NCBI RefSeq assembly: GCF_963966145.1
Contig: NC_091046.1
Coordinates: 33,604,001 to 33,668,000, forward strand
Length of the DNA stretch: 64,000 nucleotides
Direction: 5' to 3'
DNA from: Tenebrio molitor
Lineage: Eukaryota > Arthropoda > Insecta > Coleoptera > Tenebrionidae
Shown here: positions 44,612-55,227 of the stretch, piece by piece
Numbering within the stretch: position 1 is the stretch's first letter
How the letters are laid out: the number at the start of each line of letters is the position of its first letter
Position numbers and translations under genes: made by a program
The notes under the pieces: model-generated
Told to the model about the DNA's origin: nothing
What the model saw: only the letters and a program-made list of their open reading frames with translations
The model's database searches: none

Positions 44612-44985
44612 TTCAATAAAGGTGTTATTAAATACGGTTTTATAGGATAACCACTGTCACCTACAAGAACTCTATTTCCAAAATTACCCATCGACATTGA
44701 CGCGCATAACACAGAATTTCGAAAGATGTGAGCATCGTGCGCAGATCCAGGCCATCGTGTTACAATAAATTGTATTTTAAGGTCGGCATCAGATACAGTT
44801 TGTACATTTAAGGAAAAAAAACTGTTTTCTATTCCTATAAATTTCCGCATTTTCTCCACCAACTAATTGTATTTTAACATGGCTACAGTCTATGGCCCCA
44901 ATACAATTAGGAAATCTTGCTATGTTAAAAAACTTTTTGCGCGATTGTACTCTATTTGGTTGTTTACCACGTCTGTTTCCAAGAT
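44612..44985 (-). pseudogene. HARBI1-like (Harbinger) transposase fragment
   Basis: Minus strand: RKKFFNIARFPNCIGAIDCS, the first catalytic Asp (GAIDC), GGENAEIYRNRKQFF, then after a one-base frame change SDADLKIQFIVTRWPGSAHD and LVGDSGYPIKPYLITPLL with the second Asp (GDSGYP). This is the DDE_4 domain of PIF/Harbinger. The copia LTR at 44611 removes the C-terminus including the catalytic Glu. About 374 bp survive. Confidence 0.85.
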
Positions 44986-45096
44986 GTAAGTAAGATGGTA
45001 AGTAATTTTTGGTGTTCTAGAACGGTAAGTAAATTTATTGAACATCAACTAATTAATACAACTTATTTTTGAACAAAAACATTAAAAGTACAATTG

Positions 45097-45727
45097 TTAC
45101 AATTTCCAATTGTCAATGGCAACTTGTTTTGTTGTGGAAGTGGAGGACATGATGTTGGCTGTCTCTCCCAATGGCTCCTGTATTGGGACTTCCTTGGTGC
45201 TGCACTTAAATAACATTAGCGGATTTGCCGCATTATCAAAATTTTCATACCCCAAATTCTCCTTCTCCTCTTGATTGTCTTTTGAAGTTGTTGGTTTCAA
45301 GAGTTGTTTGTTATTGTCTCCATGAAGAATTTTTCGAGCAAATTTTATTTTATTCTCCACAGAATCTTCGACATATCCTTCTGCTGTAGTGGAAGATTTC
45401 CAACCGCCGTGTCATTTTAATCCCAGAAGGTCTTCACCCTTATTGGCCAACAATGTAGCCGAGCTCCGACGAAATGAGTGACCCGTATAACCGGCAGAAT
45501 TTTTCAATTTCAAATATTCAGCAATTTTAGATGGCCAATTTGTCGGTGATATTTACACATTTCCTGGTGCACCAATTTTGAAAAATTTTGTACGTGTTTT
45601 CGTATCGTTCGCTGGATTTTTCCGTCGAACGCCCCACATTCCAAGCTTCTTCTATATCAATTTCTTTGCCCGAATCACTTGAATCACTCATTTTTTTGGG
45701 TTTTTCAACGCAACTGGCACAATTCAC
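45097..45727 (-). pseudogene. Crypton-like tyrosine recombinase with deleted core
   Basis: Start region MSDSSDSGKEIDIEEAWNVG and SSERYENTYKIFQNWCTRK is the N-terminal SAM-like segment. At about 45545 it is joined to SKIAEYLKLKNSAGYTGHSF, RRSSATLLANKGED, then GGWKSSTTAEGYVED and a C-terminal tail to 45097. The middle with the first catalytic Arg is missing, and a stop replaces the residue before HGGW. HSFRRSS keeps the His absent from the 14680 copy. Inactive. Confidence 0.75.
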
Positions 45728-45753
45728 ACAAAAACTGCAATGGCGGTAGTTGT

Positions 45754-45956
45754 TATACTTAATATACTATTGTTTACATTCGTTAATTTCATTTCGGTTT
45801 TGGGGCATTTTAATATAATTTGGACGCCGCTAGAGCTCTACTATAGTATATTAAGTATAAAGAACGGTAATGACAATGTACCGATCGAAGACAATTGTTT
45901 GGAGGAGGAGCTTGCGACGACTCCAAAATTGTCTGAGATCGGTACATTGTCATTAA
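45754..45956. mobile_element. Short TIR segment plus hairpin (weak member of the module class)
   Basis: 45754-45769 (TATACTTAATATACTA) is matched exactly inverted at 45844-45859. A hairpin of about 90 bp follows (GGTAATGACAATGTACCGATC..GATCGGTACATTGTCATTA, with inner GACAATTG..CAAAATTGTC). It sits directly upstream of the recombinase start. It contains TAGTATATTA but the outer hairpin arms pair poorly. Confidence 0.5.
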
Positions 45957-46315
45957 ACTTCGTGATGCTTATGAGATTTTTTGCGCGATTGAATATTTAT
46001 TACAAAAAATTCACATCTAGAATAGTAGTCCAGTCAAAATAAACCTTCGACCTTGCAAAAGGTCATGTAGTTCTGATTTTTTAATATGTTGTTTGGACCT
46101 CAGCCAAGAGTAAAAAACCAAAATTGCAACTTCGAAAGACTTGTGCGCGCTGCGTGGTAGACAAAGAACAGCAAAATTTTGGCACTATTTTCATGGCATT
46201 CACCCATGTTGTTTTCGTTAAGTAATTGACTTCTTCTTTAACAATATAACTTCTAGTTTCAGTAGTTTCTTTCTATTTTCGCAGCGCCATGTTTTATTTT
46301 TATGTTAATAATAAA

Positions 46316-47229
46316 AGTATGTCCAAGGTAGAGAAGAATTTTTTTTTAAATTGTCTTCTCTGCCGTGGTGTATATATTATTTTTTTCACTACTAGTCTCA
46401 GAAGGCGTCATTATTGACTCTCGAACCGACCCCAGAAGTAGAATTTCTCTCCCAAGGTTAACAATAATTTTCATTATTAACCAAGGTCAATAATGAACAG
46501 CCGTCACCTAGCAACGAAAGATTTTCTTTGATTTTATTGGTTAACGTAGACAGACGATTTTCAATTTTCATAGCAACCGTTGAAAAATGAGAACTCGGAT
46601 CGTCGCATCGGACAAAATAATTTAAGTAATAATTATTATTAGAAAGGGTTTTAACGTACCTAGTAGTGAAAAATAGTATATTTCAAACCAAGGTAAGAAA
46701 GTGGTTTCTTGCAGACCGCAGGCAAAGATTATAAACCGAGTCGTAGACGAGGTTTGTAAGTGCCTAAGGTCTGCAAGGACACTTTCTTAACAAGGTTTGA
46801 ATACAATTTTTTTCCCTACCGGCACAACTTTGTTGAAAAAAGTCAAAAAAGATGGTTATATTCGTGATTAAAACGAAAATTTTGAGAATTGAATAGTAGG
46901 CTGTGTTATTTGTTTAATTAACTTGTCATCGCATTTGAAGATTTGAGGTTTGTTCGAAAATTTGATATAAACAGGGTAAAGTAATCTACCTACCTAGCTT
47001 ATCTGTTTATTTTCCAGATTATATGATTGACCTACCAACTTACTTCATTGAATTGGCTTTCATTTATCAATAACTTATTTCACTTTTGACACTTTTGACA
47101 TTTGTATTTTGGTACAGTTTTACCATAAACATTTCATGATTAACTTTCTTACCTTAGCGAGAAAGTTGAATTTTCTCACCTCAAATGAGGTATCCACAGC
47201 CTACATTTCTAACTGGTAGGGAGAAAAAT
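46316..47229. mobile_element. Chain of hairpin and TIR modules (family 2 copy C, family 5)
   Basis: In order: a hairpin 46316-46378 (AGTATGTCCAAGGTAGAGAAG..CTTCTCTGCCGTGGTG); the family 2 segment inverted (46380-46673, ends TTTTTTCACTACTAG/TAGTAGTGAAAAA); a hairpin 46674-46804 (TAGTATATTTCAAACCAAGG..AAGGTTTGAATACA); and a new segment 46808-47229 with ends TTTTTTCCCTACC/GGTAGGGAGAAAAA. GTCACCTAGCAAC (46503-46515) is the inverted counterpart of the motif in copies A and B. Confidence 0.65.
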
Positions 47230-47561
47230 TATTTATTAACTGTCATCATTAAAGCTCGGATTCTGTGCAAATTGCATATTTGTTTCTATGGCGTATATAG
47301 ACAAAATTTTGGATTTTCTGAGCATATTAACAAATTTTGAATGAAATTACGTCATTTCAAAAATGCATATTTTGCATATTTGAAGCACCTTGAGCATATT
47401 TTGGCGAAAAATGCATATTAGTGCATATTTCTGCAATTTTCCAGATTTTTTTTTGTTCATTTATTGAACCTTGCGAGTCTACATGGTGCAGGTAGAGGGA
47501 CATCAGAAAATATCCGCTTGCTTCTTGGTAGAGCGTAATTCCAGAGAAATAAGCGCCGCAC

Positions 47562-48440
47562 ACTAGTTGCGTCCCGTGGTCAAACCGACCCTTAAAATCC
47601 TACCTGCGGATTAAAATAAATGAATCCCACTCGTCCTATCCCCTACACTACAGGTAGGTGGTAGGGTGTTTAGCGATAATGGTGATTGGTTGAAATTTTA
47701 TGAGTTAAATTATGTTTGCCATCTCAAGATAATTTTGATTAGATTTACATTTAGAAGGTTCAAATCATTTGACCATCTCGTTGAATAGTACCTACATAGC
47801 TGAAGATTCCTCCTCTCCACTTGATGTGTGGGCTGAAAACAGTTCAAGTTCCAAACACATGTGAAAGTTTTCACTCAAAATTCAATGCATCCTTTTCTTG
47901 TGGGCATCCAAATATATTTCAATTAATAGAAAGAAGTATTGAAGAATTTTCAGGTAGATGGTTACATACAAATTAAGAAGTGCATCATTTCCGAAAAAGG
48001 TTTACCGATAAGCGTTTATTGATAAAAAGAAATTTATAGAAAATCAAATAAATAAATTAAAGACAAAGGAAATTAGCCCATTCCAATTTGTGAAAAGGGT
48101 TGAATATACTCGTAACTGTTGACCACATGTAAATTTAAAATTTGTAATTACTATCGCGGTCAAAAATAACTGGGACAGTATGTTAATGTAGACACTTCCA
48201 AACTGAATGAGTTTTGGAAGTGTCCACAGTAACATACTATCCCAGTTATTTTTGACCGCGATGGTATGTGTATCAATAAACTTTTATCAACACAACAGAC
48301 GTTTTATTAGGTGTATTTTATTAATTGCATGTTGTTGGTTGTAATTAGTAAGTAGCTTTCCTGGAAGGTCTCCGGGACGCAACTAGTATACAAGCCGTTA
48401 AGCGACTCGGATTAAAATCTGACCGCGGGACGCAACTAGT
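47562..48440. mobile_element. TIR element with ACTAGTTGCGTCCCG ends
   Basis: ACTAGTTGCGTCCCGTGGTC at the left is matched inverted by GACCGCGGGACGCAACTAGT at the right. A third copy of CGGGACGCAACTAGT lies just inside the right end (48371). No coding sequence recognised. Contains the perfect-looking hairpin at 48152-48263. Confidence 0.6.
48152..48263. repeat. Long near-perfect hairpin
   Basis: About 52-bp arms: TATCGCGGTCAAAAATAACT and the following bases pair with AGTTATTTTTGACCGCGATG, with only a few mismatches and a loop of about 8-10 bases. It may be a very short MITE (TA at both sides) or a small-RNA source. Confidence 0.7.
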
Positions 48441-48794
48441 ATGCGACCGAAATAAGACCATAAATTTAACAATGGCATGAACAGATCTCCTGTTTCTAAA
48501 ACTTCCTGCTAACGATGTCGACCCTTTCTTTCGAAGAATTTTAATCGCTATTGCATTTGCATTTTGCAACATTCAATTAGAAACGGTCTGCTAGTCCTAG
48601 TCGTAACGAAAAGTGCCTTTAAAAACAATATGCCGAAAATATCTGAATCAATTTTTGCTTGGATGTAACAATATCCGGAATTATTATTCGAAGAAAGTTC
48701 AGGGAAAGTGTTTTGCAAGGCCTTGCAGCAAGCACTTGAGTATTTGAGTGTGAATACATACAGGATGTATCTGAAATACGTGTGTTAATTTTAA

Positions 48795-49946
48795 GGATGA
48801 ACTGGAGTAACATTGAAAAATGGCGAAATTTGCTTAAAATTGGTAATTGGTACAATAGTCCTTTCATCCATTCTAAAGTACTGTGCCAAATTTAAAAAAA
48901 TTTGGTCGAGTAATTTTAAAGTTATTACCTTTTAAAATTTCGGGATATTTTACACGTGTTCTTATGAGAAATGGAGCAATGGTCGCATAAAATTTGACAA
49001 AAAACATATTTCAAAAAGGCCAATTTTTCTTAAATTTTTCACACATAAAGTATCGATATCGTAGAATTTTCTAATGAATTTACAAAAAAAGTTGGTCGAG
49101 GATTTTCCTTGTAATCGCTAATTACATGTGGAAAAACACGGTTTTTGAGGTTATGTATCTGTTTTAATTTCAATAAAAGTGAACAAAATGCATATAATTG
49201 ACGTCGGTATGCAACATTACACTCATATCGCACGTTTTACTGCAGTTAGGTACGTTAAGAACTTTAACAGAAATCAATGAAAATTGAAATTCACTGTGCT
49301 TTTGTTTACTTTCACGTACAGTCTTAGTCAAAAGATTGTAAAATCACATGTAAGTAATTATCTAAATATCAAGAAAATAAACACAAAATTTACTTGCAAC
49401 TCATTACAATTCGTTTCCAAAAATTAAAAACTATTTTTTTATTATACCTGCATCAGAATCGCCGTTTTAAGCACGCCTGAGCGTGCGAAAACAGGCGATT
49501 CAAGCACGCCGAGCTTTAAAGGTTGCTTAGGTAACAACAAATTCACCTACATTTTGAACAATGATAAATAGACATTGATACACGATCTATGATAGCAACG
49601 AAACAACAACAATTGACCATTTCTATATCAACGATTAATGACACAGATTACCTCAGAAAAGGTAATTCAATTTACTTTTTTTGCTATGATTTTCAGATTG
49701 TAGTGCAGGTATAATAAAAAATAGCGTATGATACACGTTTATAATGGCCTTTAAAGCACTTGCGACGTTAAAAGCACTCCGCTACGCGTCGTGCTCTTAA
49801 ACTCGTCGCGCGTGCTTTAAAGGCTTCCTTATAAACTTGTATCATAATATACTACATATTTCAAATATTGATTTCTCGTAATAAACGTTTCATAGCATTA
49901 TAAGAATTCCGCAACTTTTTGCTGAGATTGTTACTCCAGTTCATCC
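48795..49946. mobile_element. TTAA-flanked MITE, copy 1 (contains a hairpin module)
   Basis: GGATGAACTGGAGTAAC at the left and its inverse at the right, each bordered by TTAA (48791-48794, 49947-49950). The second copy at 63013-63413 lacks the module at 49434-49854 and about 300 bp of the interior. TTAA suggests a piggyBac-type mechanism. Confidence 0.8.
49434..49854. mobile_element. Composite TIR + hairpin module (family 6, copy 1)
   Basis: Segment ends TTTTTATTATACCTGCA/TGCAGGTATAATAAAAA, then a hairpin (TAGCGTATGATACACG..TTGTATCATAATATACTA; arms CCTTTAAAGCAC/GTGCTTTAAAGG). Comparison with 63013-63413 gives the empty site AAAACTATTTTTTC; ACTA occurs at both borders of the insert (49430-49433 and 49851-49854). 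Contains GGTTGCTTAGGTAAC (49521-49535). Confidence 0.85.
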
Positions 49947-50626
49947 TTAACCAGTGAAAGAACTCGCCAATTTATAAAACTTGTCTCTATAATATTTTGC
50001 AAAATTCGCAAAAGTAAAGTAAAGTAAAGATGAGAATTTAATTATATAATTTTTTCCATAACAATGTAACTTTTTAACAAGGCTCCATGCACAACAGAAA
50101 ATTTTCGCCCTTACTCATAGACGAGTATACACTTTGATGGCTAATTTATTCCCAATTTTAAATCAATTTGTAAAGCTTTTTCGTAAAAATGTATAGAGAA
50201 AAGTTTCATGAATTGGCGAGTTCTTCCAATGGTTAAAATTAACACACGTATTTCAGAGAGACCCTGTATTAATTAATTTGCGAAAAAAAATGTTACTTTG
50301 CTACTAAGTAATACTTATTCTATATTCAACGATAAGGATTTGAAGTTATTTTGTTTAATTTACCTCCAATTAAAACATTCATTTTTTAATATCGGGTGTT
50401 TTTTTAAATTTCACCTCGTAGTAGGTGTTGAAGAGTCGATTGTGAATGCACCACTCGTATAAAACGTACAGTTGGTTACCTGATATAATTCCTATAAAGT
50501 TGTATTGACTATTGTATAATATAAAATTGTATATTTTCAGTTTTGTTTTTATATTAATAAATTTTGAATAAATAGATTAATTCTGCGAAATTTGTCTTTT
50601 TTGTAGAAGTGATAGAGCATATTATA

Positions 50627-50982
50627 CAGGGTTATTCTAAATGATTGTAGTCGAAGTAGGCCATGCCCATGTTATTACATTTTTGCCGCTCTCATGTGAA
50701 CTGTCAGTTTTGTCACTGTCACTGTCATTTTTCAGGTGAAAAGTGCGGTGATGAGATTTTTATTTATTTTTGTTAAATTAACGATTGAATCCAGTAATAT
50801 TGAGTTGTTTTGCAATCAATTTTAAAAATATTGAGTTGTTTTGCACCCAATTTAACTCCCGTGTGAACGATGTGTATTCACTTATTCACATCATTTTGAT
50901 GTTTTTTATGTGGAGCGGCAACCATAAATTTTACATTCAGTTTTCACGCCTACTTCGACTACAATCATTTAGAATAACCCTG
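50627..50982. mobile_element. Mariner-type MITE with about 30-bp TIRs
   Basis: CAGGGTTATTCTAAATGATT at the left is matched inverted at the right end (AATCATTTAGAATAACCCTG), continuing through GTAGTCGAAGTAGG. TA flanks. A fragment of the same family lies at 6617-6825. Confidence 0.9.
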
Positions 50983-51027
50983 TAGTATATTTATGCATAT
51001 TTGTGCATATTTCAGTGCAGTTTAAGC

Positions 51028-53830
51028 CAGGCCCGTAGCTACGGGGGGGGCAGGTGGGGCTCAGCCCCCCCTGAAAGCGGTAACTGCCCCCCCCTGGAAA
51101 AATTGGGACATAACTACTACATACTTTACTTTCAAAAACATATTTTTTATCCATCCAAAAATTAAATGAGTAATGCATGAGTTCGCTCAACTTTATTTAA
51201 GAAAGCGATTTGAAAACTGACCCGGCTTCTTATCAATAATACCTTGCGGTATCCGGTGTCTTTTAACTGTTTTGCTTTGAAAGCGATAAAATTCTAGTAA
51301 CGGATTTCTAAGAAGCCAAAAGAAGTATGTAGAGCTTTGCTGGGAAACAAACAGCTCGCTTGTGAATATCATATTCATTTACTCTTGCCTCTTGTTAGTA
51401 GGTATCAAGAAGTGCTAAAAAACAGACCCCTAAAGTTTTTCCAAGTGGAGTTTTGTGTATGTGTTGAATTAACTAAAATGGACAAACTTTTAATTAAAAA
51501 AAGTATTCCAAGGGAAGATGGTCCCTCTACGTTATCATCTACTTCGAATACCCAAAGTGAAACAAATTTGCCACCGACAGACATTGCAGCAATTGGAGAT
51601 GATACTATACACATAAAATTACCGTCATACCCAAAAAGCAGAGATGGACGCAGTTTCAATAAAGAGTGGTTTGAAAAATTTATTTGGGTTGAATATTCTC
51701 CCCGCAGAAACGCAATTTTCTGTTATGCTTGTCGTCAATTTCAACCTCATGCTTCAAAAGAAAATGTATTTACAAGCACTGGATTTAAAAATTGGAAAAC
51801 TGCATTGGAAAAATCAAAGGGATTACCAAAACATAACTCTTCGAATACACACATTTTATCAATGGCAATGTGGAATGAAAAAAAACTCCGGTTATCAAAA
51901 GGTATGGAAATTTCTTCACTAGTAAATGACGAGGTACTCCAACGAAATCGCTATTACGTAACATCAATTGCTGAAATTATACAGTTCCTAGCTGTAAATG
52001 AATTACCTATGCGAGGAAGCTACAATATTGAAGAACATGAAGAACAAAGTTTATTTAAAAACCTCTTTGAATTTACGTTACGTAAAGATAAAAAATTGAT
52101 GGAATGTTATAAAGGGATTCCACGTAATGCTACATATCTTTCACCAGAAATACAAAATGATGTCATTCAAATGTTGACCGACTGTGTTCGCGAAAACATT
52201 GTGGATGACGTAAAAAATGCGGATGTACCTTGGTTTACAATTCTTGCAGATGGTACTAAAGACAAAAGAGGTCGAGAAAATTTCGCCCTCGGGATTCGCT
52301 ATGTAAAAGAAAGCAAAGCTTATGAGTCGACTTTGTGTATCAAGACTACTGAAGAATTAGATGCTCACTCATTAGCGGAATTAACTTTAAATATTCTTCA
52401 GGAAAGTGACATAAACACTGATTATTTACTCAGTCAGTGTTATGATGGGCCCTGGGTGATGAGTGGAAAGCGAGGTGGACTACAAGCAATAATGCAGCAA
52501 AAATTAAACCGGCCTGTACCATATGTTCATTGCTGCAATCATCGTCTTCATTTAGTTGTAGTAAAAGCGATACATGAGGTTTCTGTTGTTAAACAATTTT
52601 TTGATCAGTGTTCCATGTTGTATATGTTCCTCAAACGTGGATGTGTTGCCAAAAATTACAAAGGACAAACATTGAGTCGTCTTTTAGAACAACGTTGGAA
52701 TGGACACCTTCATGTGACCGATATAATTCATAAAAATTATAAAGACATTTGTGACGTTTTAAAATTGGTCGCTGCAAGTAAAGAATACAATGGCGAGGAT
52801 GTAGCAGAAGCTAGCGGTTTGCTTAATGTAATCAGAAAACGTGAATTTCGGTTCTGTGTGGTGTTAATGAGAACAATATTAAAAACATTGGAACCAGCAG
52901 ACAACCAATTGCAAGCACGCGAAACTAGTCTTAATGACTCTACAAAACTAATAGATGCTGTCATAGAATCTCTACAAAATTTGCGAACTGATCAGAATTG
53001 TCACGAGGAAACATTGCAGTACAGTACCACTGGAGATTTTGAAGTTAGTGAATCAGAACATCGTACTAAGAGGAAAAAAACAGCTAGCTCAACTATGAAA
53101 GATTTTGTCGTTATGGAAACAACTGGATTAAACGACGAGATTGATGAAGACAATATTTTACTAAAACAAATATTTAATGAGATATTAGACATAATTTTAA
53201 TAGAAATGAATAAGCGGTTCAGTAACAACAAAGAATGATTAAAATCCATTTCTGCGGCGGAAGCATTAGATTTTGACAACATTCAACATCTATCTTCCCT
53301 TGGGATTACATTGCCTTCGAAAGAAGAATTCGCAGTTGTTAAATCTTATCTGCAAAAAATTGCAAGTGTTAATACATTTGAAGAGATCTACCGTCAAAAG
53401 ACAGCCTTTGAAGATACATATAAATTATTAGCTACTGCACGGACATTTGGGTGCAGTACAGCATTGTGTGAATCAACATTTTCTGTCCTCACAAGAATTG
53501 ACCGCCCTCAGCGTTTATCAATGACGCACCAAAGATTGGCAAACCTTGTTTTTCTGGGATTCGAAAAAGAGAGAACAAACAATGTAGATTTCCAAAAAGT
53601 TTTAAGAAAATTCAATGAGATGAAAAATAGACGTCTACAATTATTTTAAATATGTTTATATTTGTATGTATATTTTTTCTTTCTATTCAGATATTTAATC
53701 AAATATATGCTTATACAAAAGAATTAAGTATTTAAGTCATTTAGTAACACTACCTACTTTAAAATATCACGATGCCCCCCTGTCCAACTAGTGTGCCCCC
53801 CCCTGCGTAAACATTCTAGCTACGGCCCTG
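51028..53830 (+). mobile_element. hAT transposon (ZMYM1-like), almost intact
   Basis: 2,803 bp, ends CAGGCCCGTAGCTACGG and CTAGCTACGGCCCTG, with an exact 8-bp target duplication GTTTAAGC (51020-51027 and 53831-53838). One transposase gene fills it. G/C runs lie just inside both ends. Confidence 0.95.
51478..53649 (+). pseudogene. hAT transposase (ZMYM1-like) with one nonsense codon
   Basis: Start ATG at 51478 (MDKLLIKKSIPRED), chosen because upstream in-frame codons lack ATG. RSFNKEWFEKFIWVEYSPRR and IFCYACRQF form the TTF-type zinc finger; the RNase H-like core follows with LADGTKDKRGRENFALGIRY, CYDGPWVMSG and YVHCCNHRLHLVVVKAI, and VLMRTILKTLEPADNQLQAR. A TGA at 53236-53238 interrupts the frame, which then continues in the same phase to the hAT dimerisation domain (CSTALCESTFSVLTRIDRPQ, MTHQRLANLVFLGF). 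Length about 723 residues, normal for the group. A single stop suggests very recent inactivation or a sequencing error. Confidence 0.92.
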
Positions 53831-53974
53831 GTTTAAGCTAAAAAACATGCATATATATGCGCATATTTTCATCATTTTTCAATACATATAATCCGAGATT
53901 CCGAGCTTTAGTCATCATCAATTGTTTTTTCATTGACTCCTGATAACTATACATACAACATAGTCAACATTATT

Positions 53975-54230
53975 TTTTCAAATAGCTTGGTATATTTTTT
54001 ATTCCTATTTTGAAAGAGAGTGGGCCGTATGATTTCCCATTCGTTAAACCTTTCATTAGCTAAATAATTGATTAGACAAAGTGAGAGTATATGCCAAGCA
54101 CTATGTTAGACAGAGACAAAACAATTTAACGACGTTCTTTAACTTTAACGAAAGGGAAATCATACGGCCCATTATTATCTTTCTGAATCCAACGATATGC
54201 CGCATGTCAGAATACGCTTAGAATCAGTAG
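53975..54230. mobile_element. Short MITE (54022-54170) in an interspersed repeat
   Basis: GGGCCGTATGATTTCCC (54022-54038) is matched exactly inverted at 54154-54170. The flanks (CAAATAGCTTGG..TTTTGAAAGAGA and CTTTCTGAATCC..GATATGCCGCATG) are contiguous in an empty copy at about 54615-54710. Confidence 0.8.
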
Positions 54231-54837
54231 TTTCACTCGGCGGCGGCACCTTTTATCTTTCTGTCATCAAATTGAACTGCGCAACTCACCCACGAGTTGC
54301 CAGTGGCGTAGTCAATTCCAAATCATAGGGGTAGATGTGAGAGTTAAAACTAGGCCGGAAATGAAAATGACATTAGAGGATTCAAATATTATTTAATATT
54401 TTATGAAGGGAATCAGTGGGAATAAGGTAATACATAAATCAAACAATTTTTATATACAGATGCGTCCTAAAAAACGCCACAAGCCATATCTCCGTTATTT
54501 ATGACTCAATTTAAATAAAACAAAAACTAGAATAAATCACTTTAAAAACTCTATAAGCACAACATAGACTTTTTTTTCAAAGAGTCATTAAAGGTCAGAT
54601 GATAGTAAACATAATTTTTTCAAATAGCTTGGTACATTTTTTTATTCCTATTTTGAAAGAGATTCTTTTTCTGAATCCCACGATATGCCGCATGCCAGAA
54701 TGCGCTTAATAGTAACCGAGAAATAAATAAATAAAATAGCAAATAGCAGGGGTCTTCCCACTGCGCAGTCACCTGCGAGTTCGTCAGCTGAATCGAGATC
54801 TGCGACCATTTGAACCCGCGAGTGAAACTACTGATTC
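54221..54837. mobile_element. TIR element with GAATCAGTAGTTTCACTCG ends
   Basis: The 19-bp ends are exact inverses (54221-54239, 54819-54837). The interior contains the interspersed repeat copy near 54615-54710. Non-coding. Confidence 0.65.
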
Positions 54838-55227
54838 TTATAGCTCTATACTGTGTCTATACTGTGGTATTACAAGGTCGATTTTATTTTGAAAAAGCGG
54901 GAAAACAAACAACGATCAAAAATTGACAATGATCCGAAAAGATGCACTTTTAACAAATAAGATTTGACCTGTCCAAGGATTTTTTAAGAAAAGAAACGAT
55001 GTAAATGTTTTAGTATAGAATGAATTGCAGATTTTACATTCGCAGTGTATTTGATTATAAATCTATCCTGTTTAATGGTAAACACTGCGTATTGTGTAAT
55101 ATTACATTTTAAATTCTATGTAAATACGCTACTTAAGCTTTATCTGATTAAATTATATATTCTCCCACAAGCAAATAAGTGTATCGTCGAGTTGTCTTAC
55201 GATCCAAGGGAACGTAAAAAATGTAAA

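Larger units (their letters stand above)
48761..50266. mobile_element. Mariner-type MITE carrying further insertions
   Basis: Starts CAGGATGTATCTGAAATACG and ends CGTATTTCAGAGAGACCCTG, TA on both sides. Inner arms GAAAGAACTCGCCAATT/AATTGGCGAGTTCTT continue after the insertion at 48795-49946. Confidence 0.75.
47250..53910. mobile_element. Outer hAT-type element remnant containing nested insertions
   Basis: Ends TAAAGCTCGGATTC and GAATCTCGGAGCTTTA-like inverse, flanked by an 8-bp duplication GTCATCAT (47242-47249, 53911-53918), a hAT hallmark. Subterminal GCATATT motifs are dense at both ends (near 47275-47430 and 50990-51015/53850-53875), which may be transposase binding sites. The interior is mostly other elements; its own transposase was not recognised. 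Confidence 0.75.
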
